NCBI GenBank assembly: GCA_900763965.1
Contig: CAAFMG010000070.1
Coordinates: 1-21,492, forward strand
Length of the DNA: 21,492 bases
Reading direction: 5' to 3'
Origin: an uncultured Oscillospiraceae bacterium
GTDB lineage: Bacteria; Bacillota; Clostridia; Oscillospirales; Oscillospiraceae
In this document: piece by piece, positions 1 through 6,851 of the stretch
Position numbering within the stretch: the stretch's first letter is position 1
Layout: every line of letters starts with the position of its first letter
Notes under the pieces: generated by a model
Database searches by the model: none
What the model saw: the letters and a program-made list of their open reading frames with translations, nothing else
Told to the model about the DNA's origin: nothing
Position numbers and translations under genes: made by a program

Positions 1-63
1 CGGGAATCGAACCCATGTTACCGCCGTGAAAGGGCGGTGTCTTAACCGCTTGACCAACGGGCC
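1..63 (-). tRNA. tRNA-Glu (anticodon TTC), 3' end outside window
   Basis: On the minus strand the sequence starts GGCCCGTTGGTCAAGCGG, has an anticodon stem CCGCC/GGCGG around the loop CTTTCAC (anticodon TTC), and a T-arm with GGTTCGATTCC. The 3' half of the acceptor stem lies beyond base 1. It sits directly against the tRNA-Met gene (no spacer), so both are likely processed from one transcript. Confidence 0.93.
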
Positions 64-139
64 TGGTAGCGGCAATCTGATTCGAACAGATGACATACCG
101 GGTATGAACCGGCTACTCTACCAACTGAGTTATGCCGCC
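64..139 (-). tRNA. tRNA-Met (anticodon CAT), elongator type
   Basis: Minus-strand cloverleaf with acceptor GGCGGCA/TGCCGCT, D-arm ACTCAGTTGGTAGAGT, anticodon stem GCCGG/CCGGT around TTCATAC, T-arm CTGTTCGAATCAG and an encoded CCA at bases 64-66. The anticodon stem lacks the three consecutive G:C pairs of initiators, so elongator Met is favoured. A tRNA-Ile with lysidine-modified CAT cannot be excluded by eye. Confidence 0.9.
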
Positions 140-179
140 ATATTGGTCAGGACTTCGGTTTCCCGAAATCAGCTTCCTT

Positions 180-208
180 ATTATATCCTCCCAATGTCAT
201 TTTGTCAA
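180..208 (-). promoter_or_regulatory. Consensus promoter of the tRNA operon
   Basis: Read on the minus strand: TTGACA (208-203), a 17-base spacer, then TATAAT (185-180). Both hexamers match the housekeeping sigma consensus perfectly, about 40 bases upstream of tRNA-Met. Such a strong promoter suits a stable-RNA operon. Confidence 0.88.
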
Positions 209-253
209 GACAAATCTGCGGATTTTTTTAGAATTTTTTGGATATCCTTTTCC

Positions 254-778
254 ATGGTGATGAATATGGAAAATTCTAAAAAGATAGGATGTCTTTTTAC
301 CCAAAACCAGCAGAATCCTATGGATCTTCCCCCGGCAAACAACGGAAAAATCCCCGCATTTTTACAGCAAGCGGCAATCTTTCTTGCCGGGGGTACAGGC
401 TATGTGGGGCTGGAGCTGTGCTGGCGGGGCAGGAGCCACGGCTCCATGTTTCTGGCAGGCGGGCTGTGCCTGGTGCTCATTGGCAAAATGGAGGACAGAC
501 ACCCCCGGCTTCCCCAGCCTTTTCGGATCCTGGCCGGTGCCGGGATCATTACGGCGGTGGAACTGGCCACCGGGCTGGTGTGGAACCGGGGCTATACCGT
601 CTGGGACTACCGCCAAATGCCCGCAAACCTCTGGGGACAGATCTGCCCGGCCTACTGTCTGCTGTGGCTGCCGGTTTCCGCTGCCGCAGGTTTTACCTAC
701 CGCTTGCTGCGCCGGAATCTGCCGGAAGGGCCGGGAATGGGGCTTCCGGAAAGACACGCCCCTGCCGACCAGGGCTGA
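254..778 (+). CDS. Small multi-pass membrane protein, PF06541-like (putative ABC transporter permease type)
   Basis: About 170 residues with hydrophobic segments after a polar N-terminus. The first carries FLAGGTGYVGLELCWRGRSH, the second FLAGGLCLVLIGKM, the third ILAGAGIITAVELATGL, and the last is around YCLLWLPVSAAAGFTYRLL. The signatures WRGRSH, ITAVELATG and VWDYRQMPANLWGQICP recall the clostridial family annotated as putative ABC transporter type IV permease (PF06541), which has a conserved WDY motif; the transport role in that family is itself unproven. Three in-frame ATGs (254, 260, 266) and one at 320 are possible starts and none has a clear ribosome site. The first is used here, but the true N-terminus may be 320. 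It is monocistronic and converges on the SPFH gene. Confidence 0.55.
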   Translation: MVMNMENSKKIGCLFTQNQQNPMDLPPANNGKIPAFLQQAAIFLAGGTGYVGLELCWRGRSHGSMFLAGGLCLVLIGKMEDRHPRLPQPFRILAGAGIITAVELATGLVWNRGYTVWDYRQMPANLWGQICPAYCLLWLPVSAAAGFTYRLLRRNLPEGPGMGLPERHAPADQG

Positions 779-788
779 TAGCAAAGCA

Positions 789-812
789 GGGCGCTGAGAT
801 TCCCCAGCGCCC
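789..812. terminator. Hairpin between converging genes
   Basis: GGGCGCTG (789-796) pairs perfectly with CAGCGCCC (805-812) around an 8-base loop, between two convergent stop codons. The T-rich tails are weak on both sides, so termination efficiency is uncertain. Confidence 0.5.
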
Positions 813-826
813 TTGCCTAATTTCCC

Positions 827-1744
827 TTACTTCTTGACGGACTCCACAATGCCGCTGGCCATGCCCACCAAACCCTGCATTTCGCTGGGGATGATGATCT
901 TGGTGGCCTTGCCGTCAGCGACCCGCTGCATGGCCTCAATGGCCTTGAGCTTCAGCACCGCATCGTTGGGTGCCTGCTGATTCAGCATGGCCAGAGAATC
1001 GGCCAGTGCCTGCTGGACGGAACGGATGGCCTGGGCCTCGCCGTCTGCCTTCAAAATGGCGGCCTGCTTCTCTGCCTCGGCCCGCAGAATGGCAGCCTGC
1101 TTTTCGGCATCTGCCTTCAAAATAGCGGATTCCTTTTCGCCTTCTGCAATCAGAATGGCGGACTTCTTCTGGCCCTCTGCCTGCAAAATGGCCTGACGGC
1201 GGTCACGCTCGGCCTTCATCTGCTTTTCCATGGAGTTCTGGATATCCTGAGGCGGCAGAATGTTCTTCAGCTCCACACGGTTGACCTTGATGCCCCAGGG
1301 ATCGGTGGCTTCGTCCAGAATGGCCCGCATTTTGGTGTTGACCACATCACGGGAGGTCAGGGTCTGATCCAGCTCCAGGTCGCCAATGATGTTACGCAGA
1401 GTGGTGGCAGTCAAAGTCTCCATGGCTGCCATGGGCTGCTCCACGCCGTAGGCGTACAGCTTGGGGTCGGTGATCTGGAAGTACACAACGGTGTCGATCT
1501 GCATGGTGACATTGTCCTTGGTAATCACAGGCTGGGGAGGATAGTCCAGAACCTGCTCCTTCAGGCTCACCTTCCGGGCAATGCGGTCGATGAAGGGCAC
1601 CTTCAGGTGCAGACCCACGCCCCAGACGGTCTGGAAGGCACCCAGACGCTCAATGACATAGGCCCGGGACTGCTGCACCACAGCAATGTTGGTGATGATG
1701 ATCACAAATGCGATCACAATAATAGCCAATACAACAAAAATCAT
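827..1744 (-). CDS. SPFH/band 7 (stomatin-like, QmcA type) membrane protein
   Basis: 305 residues: an N-terminal membrane anchor (residues 1-23), an SPFH domain (about 24-180, with VVQQSRAYVIERLGAF and DNVTMQIDTVVYFQITDP), then a coiled coil and a C-terminal tail. Residues 185-239 form five successive 11-residue repeats of the type AIL-x-A-[ED]-x-[EQ]-K-x-[SA], a regular right-handed coiled-coil pattern. Family members form large ring-like membrane scaffolds. The start ATG has GGAGGT 6 bases upstream. The NfeD-like gene lies 27 bases upstream on the same strand, the classic NfeD/stomatin operon, so the two proteins probably act together in the membrane. Confidence 0.93.
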   Translation of the reverse strand: MIFVVLAIIVIAFVIIITNIAVVQQSRAYVIERLGAFQTVWGVGLHLKVPFIDRIARKVSLKEQVLDYPPQPVITKDNVTMQIDTVVYFQITDPKLYAYGVEQPMAAMETLTATTLRNIIGDLELDQTLTSRDVVNTKMRAILDEATDPWGIKVNRVELKNILPPQDIQNSMEKQMKAERDRRQAILQAEGQKKSAILIAEGEKESAILKADAEKQAAILRAEAEKQAAILKADGEAQAIRSVQQALADSLAMLNQQAPNDAVLKLKAIEAMQRVADGKATKIIIPSEMQGLVGMASGIVESVKK

Positions 1745-1771
1745 TTCATTACCTCCATAAAGTCATGGGAT

Positions 1772-2221
1772 TTATACGGTTTGCGCTTCCTTAACAGGGG
1801 TCACAAATACCTTTACACCCTCGATCCTGTCCACTGTGACCATGGTTCCCGCCGGGATGGGATCGCCGGAGGTGCTCCGGGCCGTCCACTCCATGGCTCC
1901 CAGCTTGACCTGGCCTGTGGCTTTTACATTGTCCACTTCGCTTGTCACCAGTCCGGCAGAGCCAATGACGGAATCCACATTGGTGCGGGTGATCTTGGGG
2001 TTGAGATATCGCTTTGCCCAGGGCCGCAGCGCCAGAAGCAGGCCTGCCGATACCAGAAGGAACATTCCCATCTGCCACAGCATTCCGCCTCCCAAAAGGG
2101 CTGCCACCAGAGCTGCCAGTGCACCTGCCGCAAACCACAGGGACACCAGAGCCACCGTTCCGGCCTCTGCCACCAGAAAAATCACCAGCAGGATCAGCCA
2201 GAACATTGCCATCGAAATCAT
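1772..2221 (-). CDS. NfeD-like membrane protein
   Basis: 149 residues from the ATG at 2221, which is preceded by AAAGGAGG at proper spacing; an in-frame extension upstream to 2317 lacks this support and crosses the promoter. Residues 1-66 hold two to three hydrophobic membrane segments (FWLILLVIFLVAEAG, LWFAAGALAALVAALLGG, MGMFLLVSAGLLLAL). Residues about 77-149 form the soluble OB-fold domain (VGSAGLVTSEVD-type start, GDPIPAGTMVTVDRIEGVKVFV end). In this family the short NfeD1b form is cotranscribed with an SPFH partner, as seen here. It lacks the N-terminal ClpP-like protease domain of long NfeD proteins. Confidence 0.9.
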   Translation of the reverse strand: MISMAMFWLILLVIFLVAEAGTVALVSLWFAAGALAALVAALLGGGMLWQMGMFLLVSAGLLLALRPWAKRYLNPKITRTNVDSVIGSAGLVTSEVDNVKATGQVKLGAMEWTARSTSGDPIPAGTMVTVDRIEGVKVFVTPVKEAQTV

Positions 2222-2255
2222 ATCACAGCCTCCTTTCCGAATGTTCGGTAGCTTC

Positions 2256-2284
2256 ATTATAGCATAGCTTCTTCCCCATGAAAA
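2256..2284 (-). promoter_or_regulatory. Promoter of the NfeD-SPFH operon
   Basis: Minus strand: TTTTCA (2284-2279), 17 bases, TATAAT (2261-2256), with a TG one base before the -10 (extended -10). It lies about 35 bases upstream of the NfeD start. Confidence 0.75.
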
Positions 2285-2341
2285 GAGTTTTTTTACCGAT
2301 CTGCCCCGGGGAGTCATGAAAAAAAATTTATAATTTAGGGG

Positions 2342-2370
2342 CAGACATTTTCTGCGGGATATGCTATACT
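2342..2370 (+). promoter_or_regulatory. Promoter of the DUF3810-rsmG operon
   Basis: CAGACA (2342-2347), 17 bases, TATACT (2365-2370) with TGC directly before it (extended -10). It lies about 50 bases upstream of the TTG start. Confidence 0.6.
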
Positions 2371-2418
2371 ATATTGAACTATCTATACCCTTTTGACTGT
2401 GATTAGGAGGTACTTCCT

Positions 2419-3579
2419 TTGAAATATTGGTTTGGATATCTGGTGGCCGCCATCATCGGCGGTCTGACCTGGGTTCTGATGCAGTTCGGCCAGCGGTTTT
2501 CCACCCTGGTGGACATGGTCTATCCCTATGTCATCCGCACCCTGCAAGGCATTTTGGCCCAGTGGTCGGGCAGTGTGGATTTTCTGCTGTGGCAGCTGCT
2601 GGCCGTTGCTTTGGCGGTGGTGATCCTGGCAAGTCTCGTAGCCGTGGTGGCCTCCAAAAAGAGCCTCATTGGCTGGGGCGGCTGGGTGCTGTCTGCCCTG
2701 TCTCTTGTGTATCTGCTGCACACCATGTTCTGGGGGCTCAACTACTACGCCGGCCCTCTTTCCGATGACATCCGTATGGATGTGACCCAGTACACCATTG
2801 AGGAACTGGCCGATGCCACAAAGTACTACCGGGATCAGGCCAACGCCCTTTCACAGAAGGTCAAGCGGGACAGCAGCGGAAATCTTGTCTACCCGGACTT
2901 CGATCAGCTGGCCCAGCGGGCAGGCATGGGCTTTCAGCGCCTGGTTTACGACAGCTCCTATCCCATTTTCGCCGGTTCCACCCTGCCGGTGAAGAAGCTG
3001 GGCTGGGCGGATATGTACACCTCCATGGGCATCACCGGTGTCACCTTCGGCCTGACCGGAGAAGCTGCCGTCAATCCCCAGATCCCCCAGGTGCTGCTGC
3101 CCTTTACCATGTGCCACGAAATGTCCCACAGAATGTGCATCGCCTCGGAGCGGGATGCTAACTTCTCCGCCTTCCTGGCCTGCTCTGCCCACCCGGATAA
3201 CGAATTTGAATACTCCGGCTATTTTATGGCCTTCCGCTACTGCTACAACTCCCTGGCCAGTGTCAGAACCACAGCTGCCGCCCAGTATGCCGCCGATCTG
3301 CGCAACGGCATCAGCCCCCAGCTGCAAAAGGATCTGGATGCCTACAACGCCTTCTTCCGGGCCAAGCAGGATCAGACTGCCACCCGGATCGCCGACACCG
3401 CCAACGACACCTACCTGCGGGCCAGCGGTGAGGCCTCCGGCATTGCCTCCTACAGCCAGGTCTGCGACCTGCTGGTGAGCTGGCACATTCAGGAAGTGGT
3501 GCTGCCTGCCATTTCCGTTACGGAAAGCCCCTTTGATCCCTACGACAAAAATCAGGTGGATGTCAGCGACATCCGATAA
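2419..3579 (+). CDS. Membrane-anchored DUF3810-like zinc metallopeptidase
   Basis: 386 residues starting with TTG, chosen because AGGAGG lies 8 bases upstream and no in-frame ATG fits better. The N-terminus has three membrane segments (residues about 5-22, 58-79, 85-107). The soluble part carries an HEMSH zinc-binding motif (HEXXH, residues 233-237) followed by IASERDAN, where Glu244 is a likely third ligand. This arrangement and the PF12725 (DUF3810) look suggest a gluzincin-type peptidase facing the cell exterior; the substrate is unknown. The rsmG start is 12 bases downstream, so the two are likely one transcript, although their functions seem unrelated. Confidence 0.85.
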   Translation: MKYWFGYLVAAIIGGLTWVLMQFGQRFSTLVDMVYPYVIRTLQGILAQWSGSVDFLLWQLLAVALAVVILASLVAVVASKKSLIGWGGWVLSALSLVYLLHTMFWGLNYYAGPLSDDIRMDVTQYTIEELADATKYYRDQANALSQKVKRDSSGNLVYPDFDQLAQRAGMGFQRLVYDSSYPIFAGSTLPVKKLGWADMYTSMGITGVTFGLTGEAAVNPQIPQVLLPFTMCHEMSHRMCIASERDANFSAFLACSAHPDNEFEYSGYFMAFRYCYNSLASVRTTAAAQYAADLRNGISPQLQKDLDAYNAFFRAKQDQTATRIADTANDTYLRASGEASGIASYSQVCDLLVSWHIQEVVLPAISVTESPFDPYDKNQVDVSDIR

Positions 3580-3591
3580 TGAGGAACTGCC

Positions 3592-4290
3592 ATGAGCGAA
3601 ATGAAAAATACCCTGCTGGCAGGGCTGCCCGCCCTGGGTCTGACCCTGCCGGAATCTGTCTGCGATACCCTGTGCGCCTTTGGTGCGGCCATGGTCAAGC
3701 AGAATGAGGTAATGAACCTCACCGGCATCACCGACGACAAGGGGGTTGCCAACCTGCATCTGCTGGACTCCCTGACGGTGATGGCCTGCGCCGATCTGGA
3801 AGGGAAAACCCTCATGGATGTGGGCTGCGGTGCCGGATTTCCCGGTGTCCCTCTGGCCATTGCCTCCGGAGCCAAGGTGACCCTGCTGGACTCCCTGGGC
3901 AAGCGGATGAAATGGCTGGAAACCGTGCTGCCCCAGCTGGGGGTATCGGCCCAGTGCATCACCGCCCGGGCGGAGGAGGCTGTGACTGACCGCCGGGAGA
4001 CCTACGACTACGCCACCAGCCGTGCCGTTGCCCGGCTGAACATTCTGCTGGAGCTTACCGCCCCCTATGTCAAGGTCGGCGGTGCCGTGCTGGCCATGAA
4101 GGGTGCCGCCGCCCGGGAGGAGCTGGCAGAATCTGCCAACGCCATTCGGAAGCTGGGCTTACAGCTGGAGGAGGTTTGGGAGTTCCCCATTGACGGCACC
4201 AACCACGCCGTCATCGTCCTGCGGAAAATCGCCCCCACCCCCCGGCAGTACCCTCGCCGCTTCTCCAAAATCAAGCAGGCTCCCCTGTAA
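3592..4290 (+). CDS. rsmG: 16S rRNA (guanine527-N7)-methyltransferase RsmG
   Basis: 232 residues, the usual family length. Recognisable motifs in order: NLTGI (42-46), HLLDS (56-60), the SAM-binding loop DVGCGAGFPGVPLAI (76-90), LLDSLGKRMKWL (98-109), and DYATSRAVA near residue 140. The enzyme uses S-adenosylmethionine to methylate G527 of 16S rRNA, in the 530 loop; loss in other bacteria gives low-level streptomycin resistance. GAGGAAC precedes the start. It ends just before a strong bidirectional terminator. In many Firmicutes rsmG lies near the replication origin with the gid/mnm genes; here that context is absent. Confidence 0.97.
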   Translation: MSEMKNTLLAGLPALGLTLPESVCDTLCAFGAAMVKQNEVMNLTGITDDKGVANLHLLDSLTVMACADLEGKTLMDVGCGAGFPGVPLAIASGAKVTLLDSLGKRMKWLETVLPQLGVSAQCITARAEEAVTDRRETYDYATSRAVARLNILLELTAPYVKVGGAVLAMKGAAAREELAESANAIRKLGLQLEEVWEFPIDGTNHAVIVLRKIAPTPRQYPRRFSKIKQAPL

Positions 4291-4305
4291 CCACATAAAA
4301 ATAAC

Positions 4306-4341
4306 TGCTCCTGGGTATGCTTTCGATCATACCCAGGAGCA
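4306..4341. terminator. Bidirectional intrinsic terminator
   Basis: TGCTCCTGGGTATG (4306-4319) and CATACCCAGGAGCA (4328-4341) pair perfectly over 14 bases with an 8-base loop. ATTTTCT follows on the plus strand and GTTATTTTTATG on the minus strand, so it can stop both rsmG and the gene at 4371-4868. Confidence 0.9.
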
Positions 4342-4370
4342 ATTTTCTATTTATGGCTATTTCGATGCCG

Positions 4371-4868
4371 CTATGCCCAGGGGTCAGCCTCCTGGGGGAT
4401 GCGGATCCCTGCCAGAAGCTGCTGCTCCCACAAGAACCACTGCCCCGTGGAGGGCTTGCACCGCAGCTTCAGGGGCCGGGGGCTGTCTGCGCCGCCGCAG
4501 GATACATACAGGGTCAGATACCCTTCGGCAATCTGGCTTCTGCTGTAGGGATTTTCGGAGATATCCACCCGATAGGGCAGCGCCGGGGTGTAGTTATTTT
4601 CCGGGGTGGCACCGTAAAAATAAGAGCGCATCAGGTAGTCCTTCCCCCGGAACCGGTCCTTCAGAAACTGCTTGTCCATGCCGTTCAGGGGGCGGGGCCC
4701 CCGGAGATAGTCCAGCATGGCAGCAGCTGCGGCAGGATCCTGGGGATACCGGGCCAAAGCCGCCACCGTCAGCGCCGCCACCTCCTCCGGGTCCGTCAGC
4801 GCCGCCTGGGGCATGGCTTTCAGTTCCTCCAAATTTTTCGGCAATGTGTTTAATGTGATCCGACCCAT
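4371..4868 (-). CDS. Conserved hypothetical protein, cytoplasmic
   Basis: 165 residues with no signal peptide or membrane segment; AAAGGAGG sits upstream of the ATG. The N-terminal third (LPKNLEELKAMPQAALTDPEE and VAALTVAALARYPQDPAAAAAM) is helical. A middle part contains LNGMDKQFLKDRFRGKDYLMRSYF, and a beta-rich C-terminal part has YLTLYVSCGGAD, KPSTGQWFLWEQQLL and GIRIPQEADPWA. The final block, with its Trp-rich tail, looks like a conserved clostridial hypothetical family, possibly one of the DUF69xx groups, but I cannot name it reliably. It is the last gene of a minus-strand group after the rhodanese gene; no function is proposed. Confidence 0.8.
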   Translation of the reverse strand: MGRITLNTLPKNLEELKAMPQAALTDPEEVAALTVAALARYPQDPAAAAAMLDYLRGPRPLNGMDKQFLKDRFRGKDYLMRSYFYGATPENNYTPALPYRVDISENPYSRSQIAEGYLTLYVSCGGADSPRPLKLRCKPSTGQWFLWEQQLLAGIRIPQEADPWA

Positions 4869-4915
4869 TTTGCTGCCTCCTTTTTTTCAGAGATGTGTTT
4901 GTGTTTCCATCGGTT

Positions 4916-5020
4916 TCATTCTTCCAGGGATTTTCCACAGTGGGGACATTTGTTGTACCGGCAATGGGGGATCAGGCAAAAAAACATCACCCCAATTCCC
5001 GCAAAACCAAAGGTGTCCAC
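4916..5020 (-). CDS. Very small membrane/zinc-ribbon protein (start uncertain)
   Basis: An open frame reads VDTFGFAGIGVMFFCLIPHC then RYNKCPHCGKSLEE and stop. A hydrophobic stretch is followed by CPHCG, half of a typical zinc ribbon with a second possible Cys/His pair in CLIPHC. The GTG at 5020 gives 34 residues; the ATG at 4987 gives only 23. Neither has a convincing ribosome site, but the gene fills the gap between the rhodanese and the hypothetical gene on the same strand and the CPHCGKSLEE ending is typical of small clostridial proteins. Confidence 0.45.
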   Translation of the reverse strand: MDTFGFAGIGVMFFCLIPHCRYNKCPHCGKSLEE

Positions 5021-5043
5021 AGACGCAATTGTGGGGGGCTGCC

Positions 5044-5340
5044 CTATGCTTTGGGGCCGGTGTAGCCGGAGATGCCTCCCAGGTCGGTGACATTTTCGTA
5101 GCCCAGAAGTTCCAGCAGCTTGGCGCTTCTGGCACTGCGGGCGCCGCTCTGGCAGTAGACATAGATGGGACGGTGCTTGTCGGGGAAAGTCTGCTCTGCC
5201 TTTTGCAGGATCTGGCTCAAAGGCAGGTTTTGACTGCCGGGGATGTGACCTCCGGCGTATTCACTTTCGTTGCGCACATCCACCAGAAGGGCATCGGCAG
5301 GCAAGCCCGCCACCCCGGCGTTGATCTCCATGTTCTGCAT
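5044..5340 (-). CDS. Single-domain rhodanese-like sulfurtransferase
   Basis: 98 residues from the ATG at 5340, which has AGGAG 8 bases upstream; a GTG nine bases earlier overlaps that ribosome site and is less likely. The protein is one rhodanese domain with LLVDVRNESEYAGGHIPGSQNLPL near the N-terminus, the active loop CQSGAR at residues 63-68 (catalytic Cys63) and a GYENVTDLGGI end. Such proteins carry sulfane sulfur as a cysteine persulfide. Substrate and partner are not evident. It is first in a minus-strand group. Confidence 0.93.
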   Translation of the reverse strand: MQNMEINAGVAGLPADALLVDVRNESEYAGGHIPGSQNLPLSQILQKAEQTFPDKHRPIYVYCQSGARSARSAKLLELLGYENVTDLGGISGYTGPKA

Positions 5341-5366
5341 TGCACTCACTCCTTTTCTTTTTCTTT

Positions 5367-5395
5367 AGAATACCACAAATCCCCTGCCATTGCAA
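5367..5395 (-). promoter_or_regulatory. Promoter of the rhodanese gene group
   Basis: Minus strand: TTGCAA (5395-5390), 17 bases, TATTCT (5372-5367) with TGG just before it. It ends 27 bases upstream of the rhodanese start. Confidence 0.65.
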
Positions 5396-5476
5396 ATCCC
5401 CGGTGAGATTTTTTTCATGGATCGTTAATTTTGCAAGATTTATTAAAAAATATTTCAAAATTTGTCCGCGAACCCC

Positions 5477-5505
5477 TTGCATATCCAGAACGGCGGTGCT
5501 ATAAT
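5477..5505 (+). promoter_or_regulatory. Promoter of the symporter gene
   Basis: TTGCAT (5477-5482), 17 bases, TATAAT (5500-5505) preceded by TGC (extended -10), about 60 bases before the start codon. Confidence 0.82.
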
Positions 5506-5565
5506 TGACCCAGTTTTGCAAGAAATCGTCTGATTTCAGCCAATTATGTAAGGAAGTGTAAGATT

Positions 5566-6801
5566 ATGTCCAAAAAGAAGCCCGTCAGTCTGGCCATGCA
5601 GATCTTTGCCGCCACCCTGCTTGCCATCGTCCTCGGCATCGCCCTGCAAGGCCATGCAGGATTTGCCAACAATTACATCAAGCCCTTTGGCACCATTTTC
5701 CTGAACCTGGTGAAGTTCATCGTGGTTCCCATCGTTCTGTTCTCCATTATGTGCGGCATCATCTCCATGAGCGATATCCGCAAGGTGGGCTACATCGGTC
5801 TGAAAACCGTGGTGTTCTACCTGTGTACCACCGCCTTTGCCGTGACCATCGGCCTGGTGGGCGGCAACCTGTTCAAGGGCCTGTTCCCTGCCATTGCCAC
5901 CACGGATCTGAGCTATGAAGCCAGCGCCGCCACCTCTTTTATGGACACCCTGGTGAACATCTTCCCCTCCAACTTCTTCAAGCCCCTGGTGGAGGGCAAT
6001 ATGCTTCAGGTCATCGTCATGGCCATCCTGCTGGGCTTCTCCATCATTCTGGTGGGAGAAAAGAACGCCAGAGTGGTCGCCGCCTTCAATGACTTCAACG
6101 ACATCTTTATGAAGTGCATGGAGCTGATCCTGAGACTGTCCCCCATCGGCGTGTTCTGCCTGCTGTGCCCCATCATTGCCGAAAACGGCCCCTCTATCAT
6201 TGGCTCTCTGGCCATGGTGCTGCTCACCGCCTATATCTGCTATATTTTCCACGCAGTGCTCGTTTACTCCCTCAGCGTCAAGGCCATGGGCGGCCTCAGC
6301 CCCCTGGCATTCTTTAAGGGAATGATGCCTGCCATTATCTTCGCCTTCTCCAGTGCATCCTCTGTGGGCACCCTGCCCATCAACCTGGACTGCGTCCAGA
6401 AGCTGGGGGCCAAGAAGGAGGTCGCTTCCTTCGTCCTGCCCCTGGGTGCCACCATCAACATGGACGGCACCGCCATTTATCAGGGGGTGTGCGCCATCTT
6501 CATTGCCTCCTGCTACGGCATCCAGCTGACCCTGCCCCAGATGGTCACCATCGTCCTGACCGCCACCCTGGCCTCCATCGGCACAGCCGGTGTTCCCGGT
6601 GCCGGTATGGTGATGCTGGCCATGGTGCTGACCTCCGTGGGTCTGCCGGTAGACGGCATTGCCCTGGTGGCCGGTGTGGATCGGATCTTCGACATGGGCC
6701 GCACCACCGTGAACATCACCGGCGATGCCGCCTGCGCCGTGGTTGTCTCCAACATGGAAGCCAAGCGGGAAGCCAAGACCGGCACAAAGGAATCAGCATA
6801 G
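5566..6801 (+). CDS. SLC1/DAACS-family dicarboxylate or amino acid:cation symporter
   Basis: 411 residues, the usual length, hydrophobic throughout with the eight-helix plus two re-entrant loop pattern of the glutamate transporter fold. The hairpin 1 serine-rich motif SSASSVGTLP is near residues 262-271, helix 7 has GATINMDGT (about 294-302) and helix 8 has DRIFDMGRTTVNITGD (about 372-387). The helix 8 aspartate, arginine, threonine and asparagine residues are those that bind substrate in GltPh and relatives. The Arg suggests an acidic substrate such as glutamate, aspartate or a C4-dicarboxylate, driven by sodium or protons; the sequence does not decide which. AAGGAAGTG precedes the ATG. It is monocistronic. 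Confidence 0.93.
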   Translation: MSKKKPVSLAMQIFAATLLAIVLGIALQGHAGFANNYIKPFGTIFLNLVKFIVVPIVLFSIMCGIISMSDIRKVGYIGLKTVVFYLCTTAFAVTIGLVGGNLFKGLFPAIATTDLSYEASAATSFMDTLVNIFPSNFFKPLVEGNMLQVIVMAILLGFSIILVGEKNARVVAAFNDFNDIFMKCMELILRLSPIGVFCLLCPIIAENGPSIIGSLAMVLLTAYICYIFHAVLVYSLSVKAMGGLSPLAFFKGMMPAIIFAFSSASSVGTLPINLDCVQKLGAKKEVASFVLPLGATINMDGTAIYQGVCAIFIASCYGIQLTLPQMVTIVLTATLASIGTAGVPGAGMVMLAMVLTSVGLPVDGIALVAGVDRIFDMGRTTVNITGDAACAVVVSNMEAKREAKTGTKESA

Positions 6802-6807
6802 ATACAG

Positions 6808-6845
6808 ATGCGCCTCACGGGTTCAAATCCGTGAGGCGCATTTTT
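6808..6845. terminator. Bidirectional intrinsic terminator between converging genes
   Basis: ATGCGCCTCACGG (6808-6820) pairs perfectly with CCGTGAGGCGCAT (6829-6841) around GTTCAAAT and is followed by TTTTT. It lies between the symporter stop and the end of the cell-wall hydrolase gene. Confidence 0.9.
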
Positions 6846-6851
6846 ATCCGT

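Noticed and set aside
6808..6841. tRNA-like T-arm (GGTTCAAATCC) after the symporter
   Set aside because: Only the T-arm-like loop is present, no D-arm or anticodon stem; the perfect stem plus T run fits a terminator.
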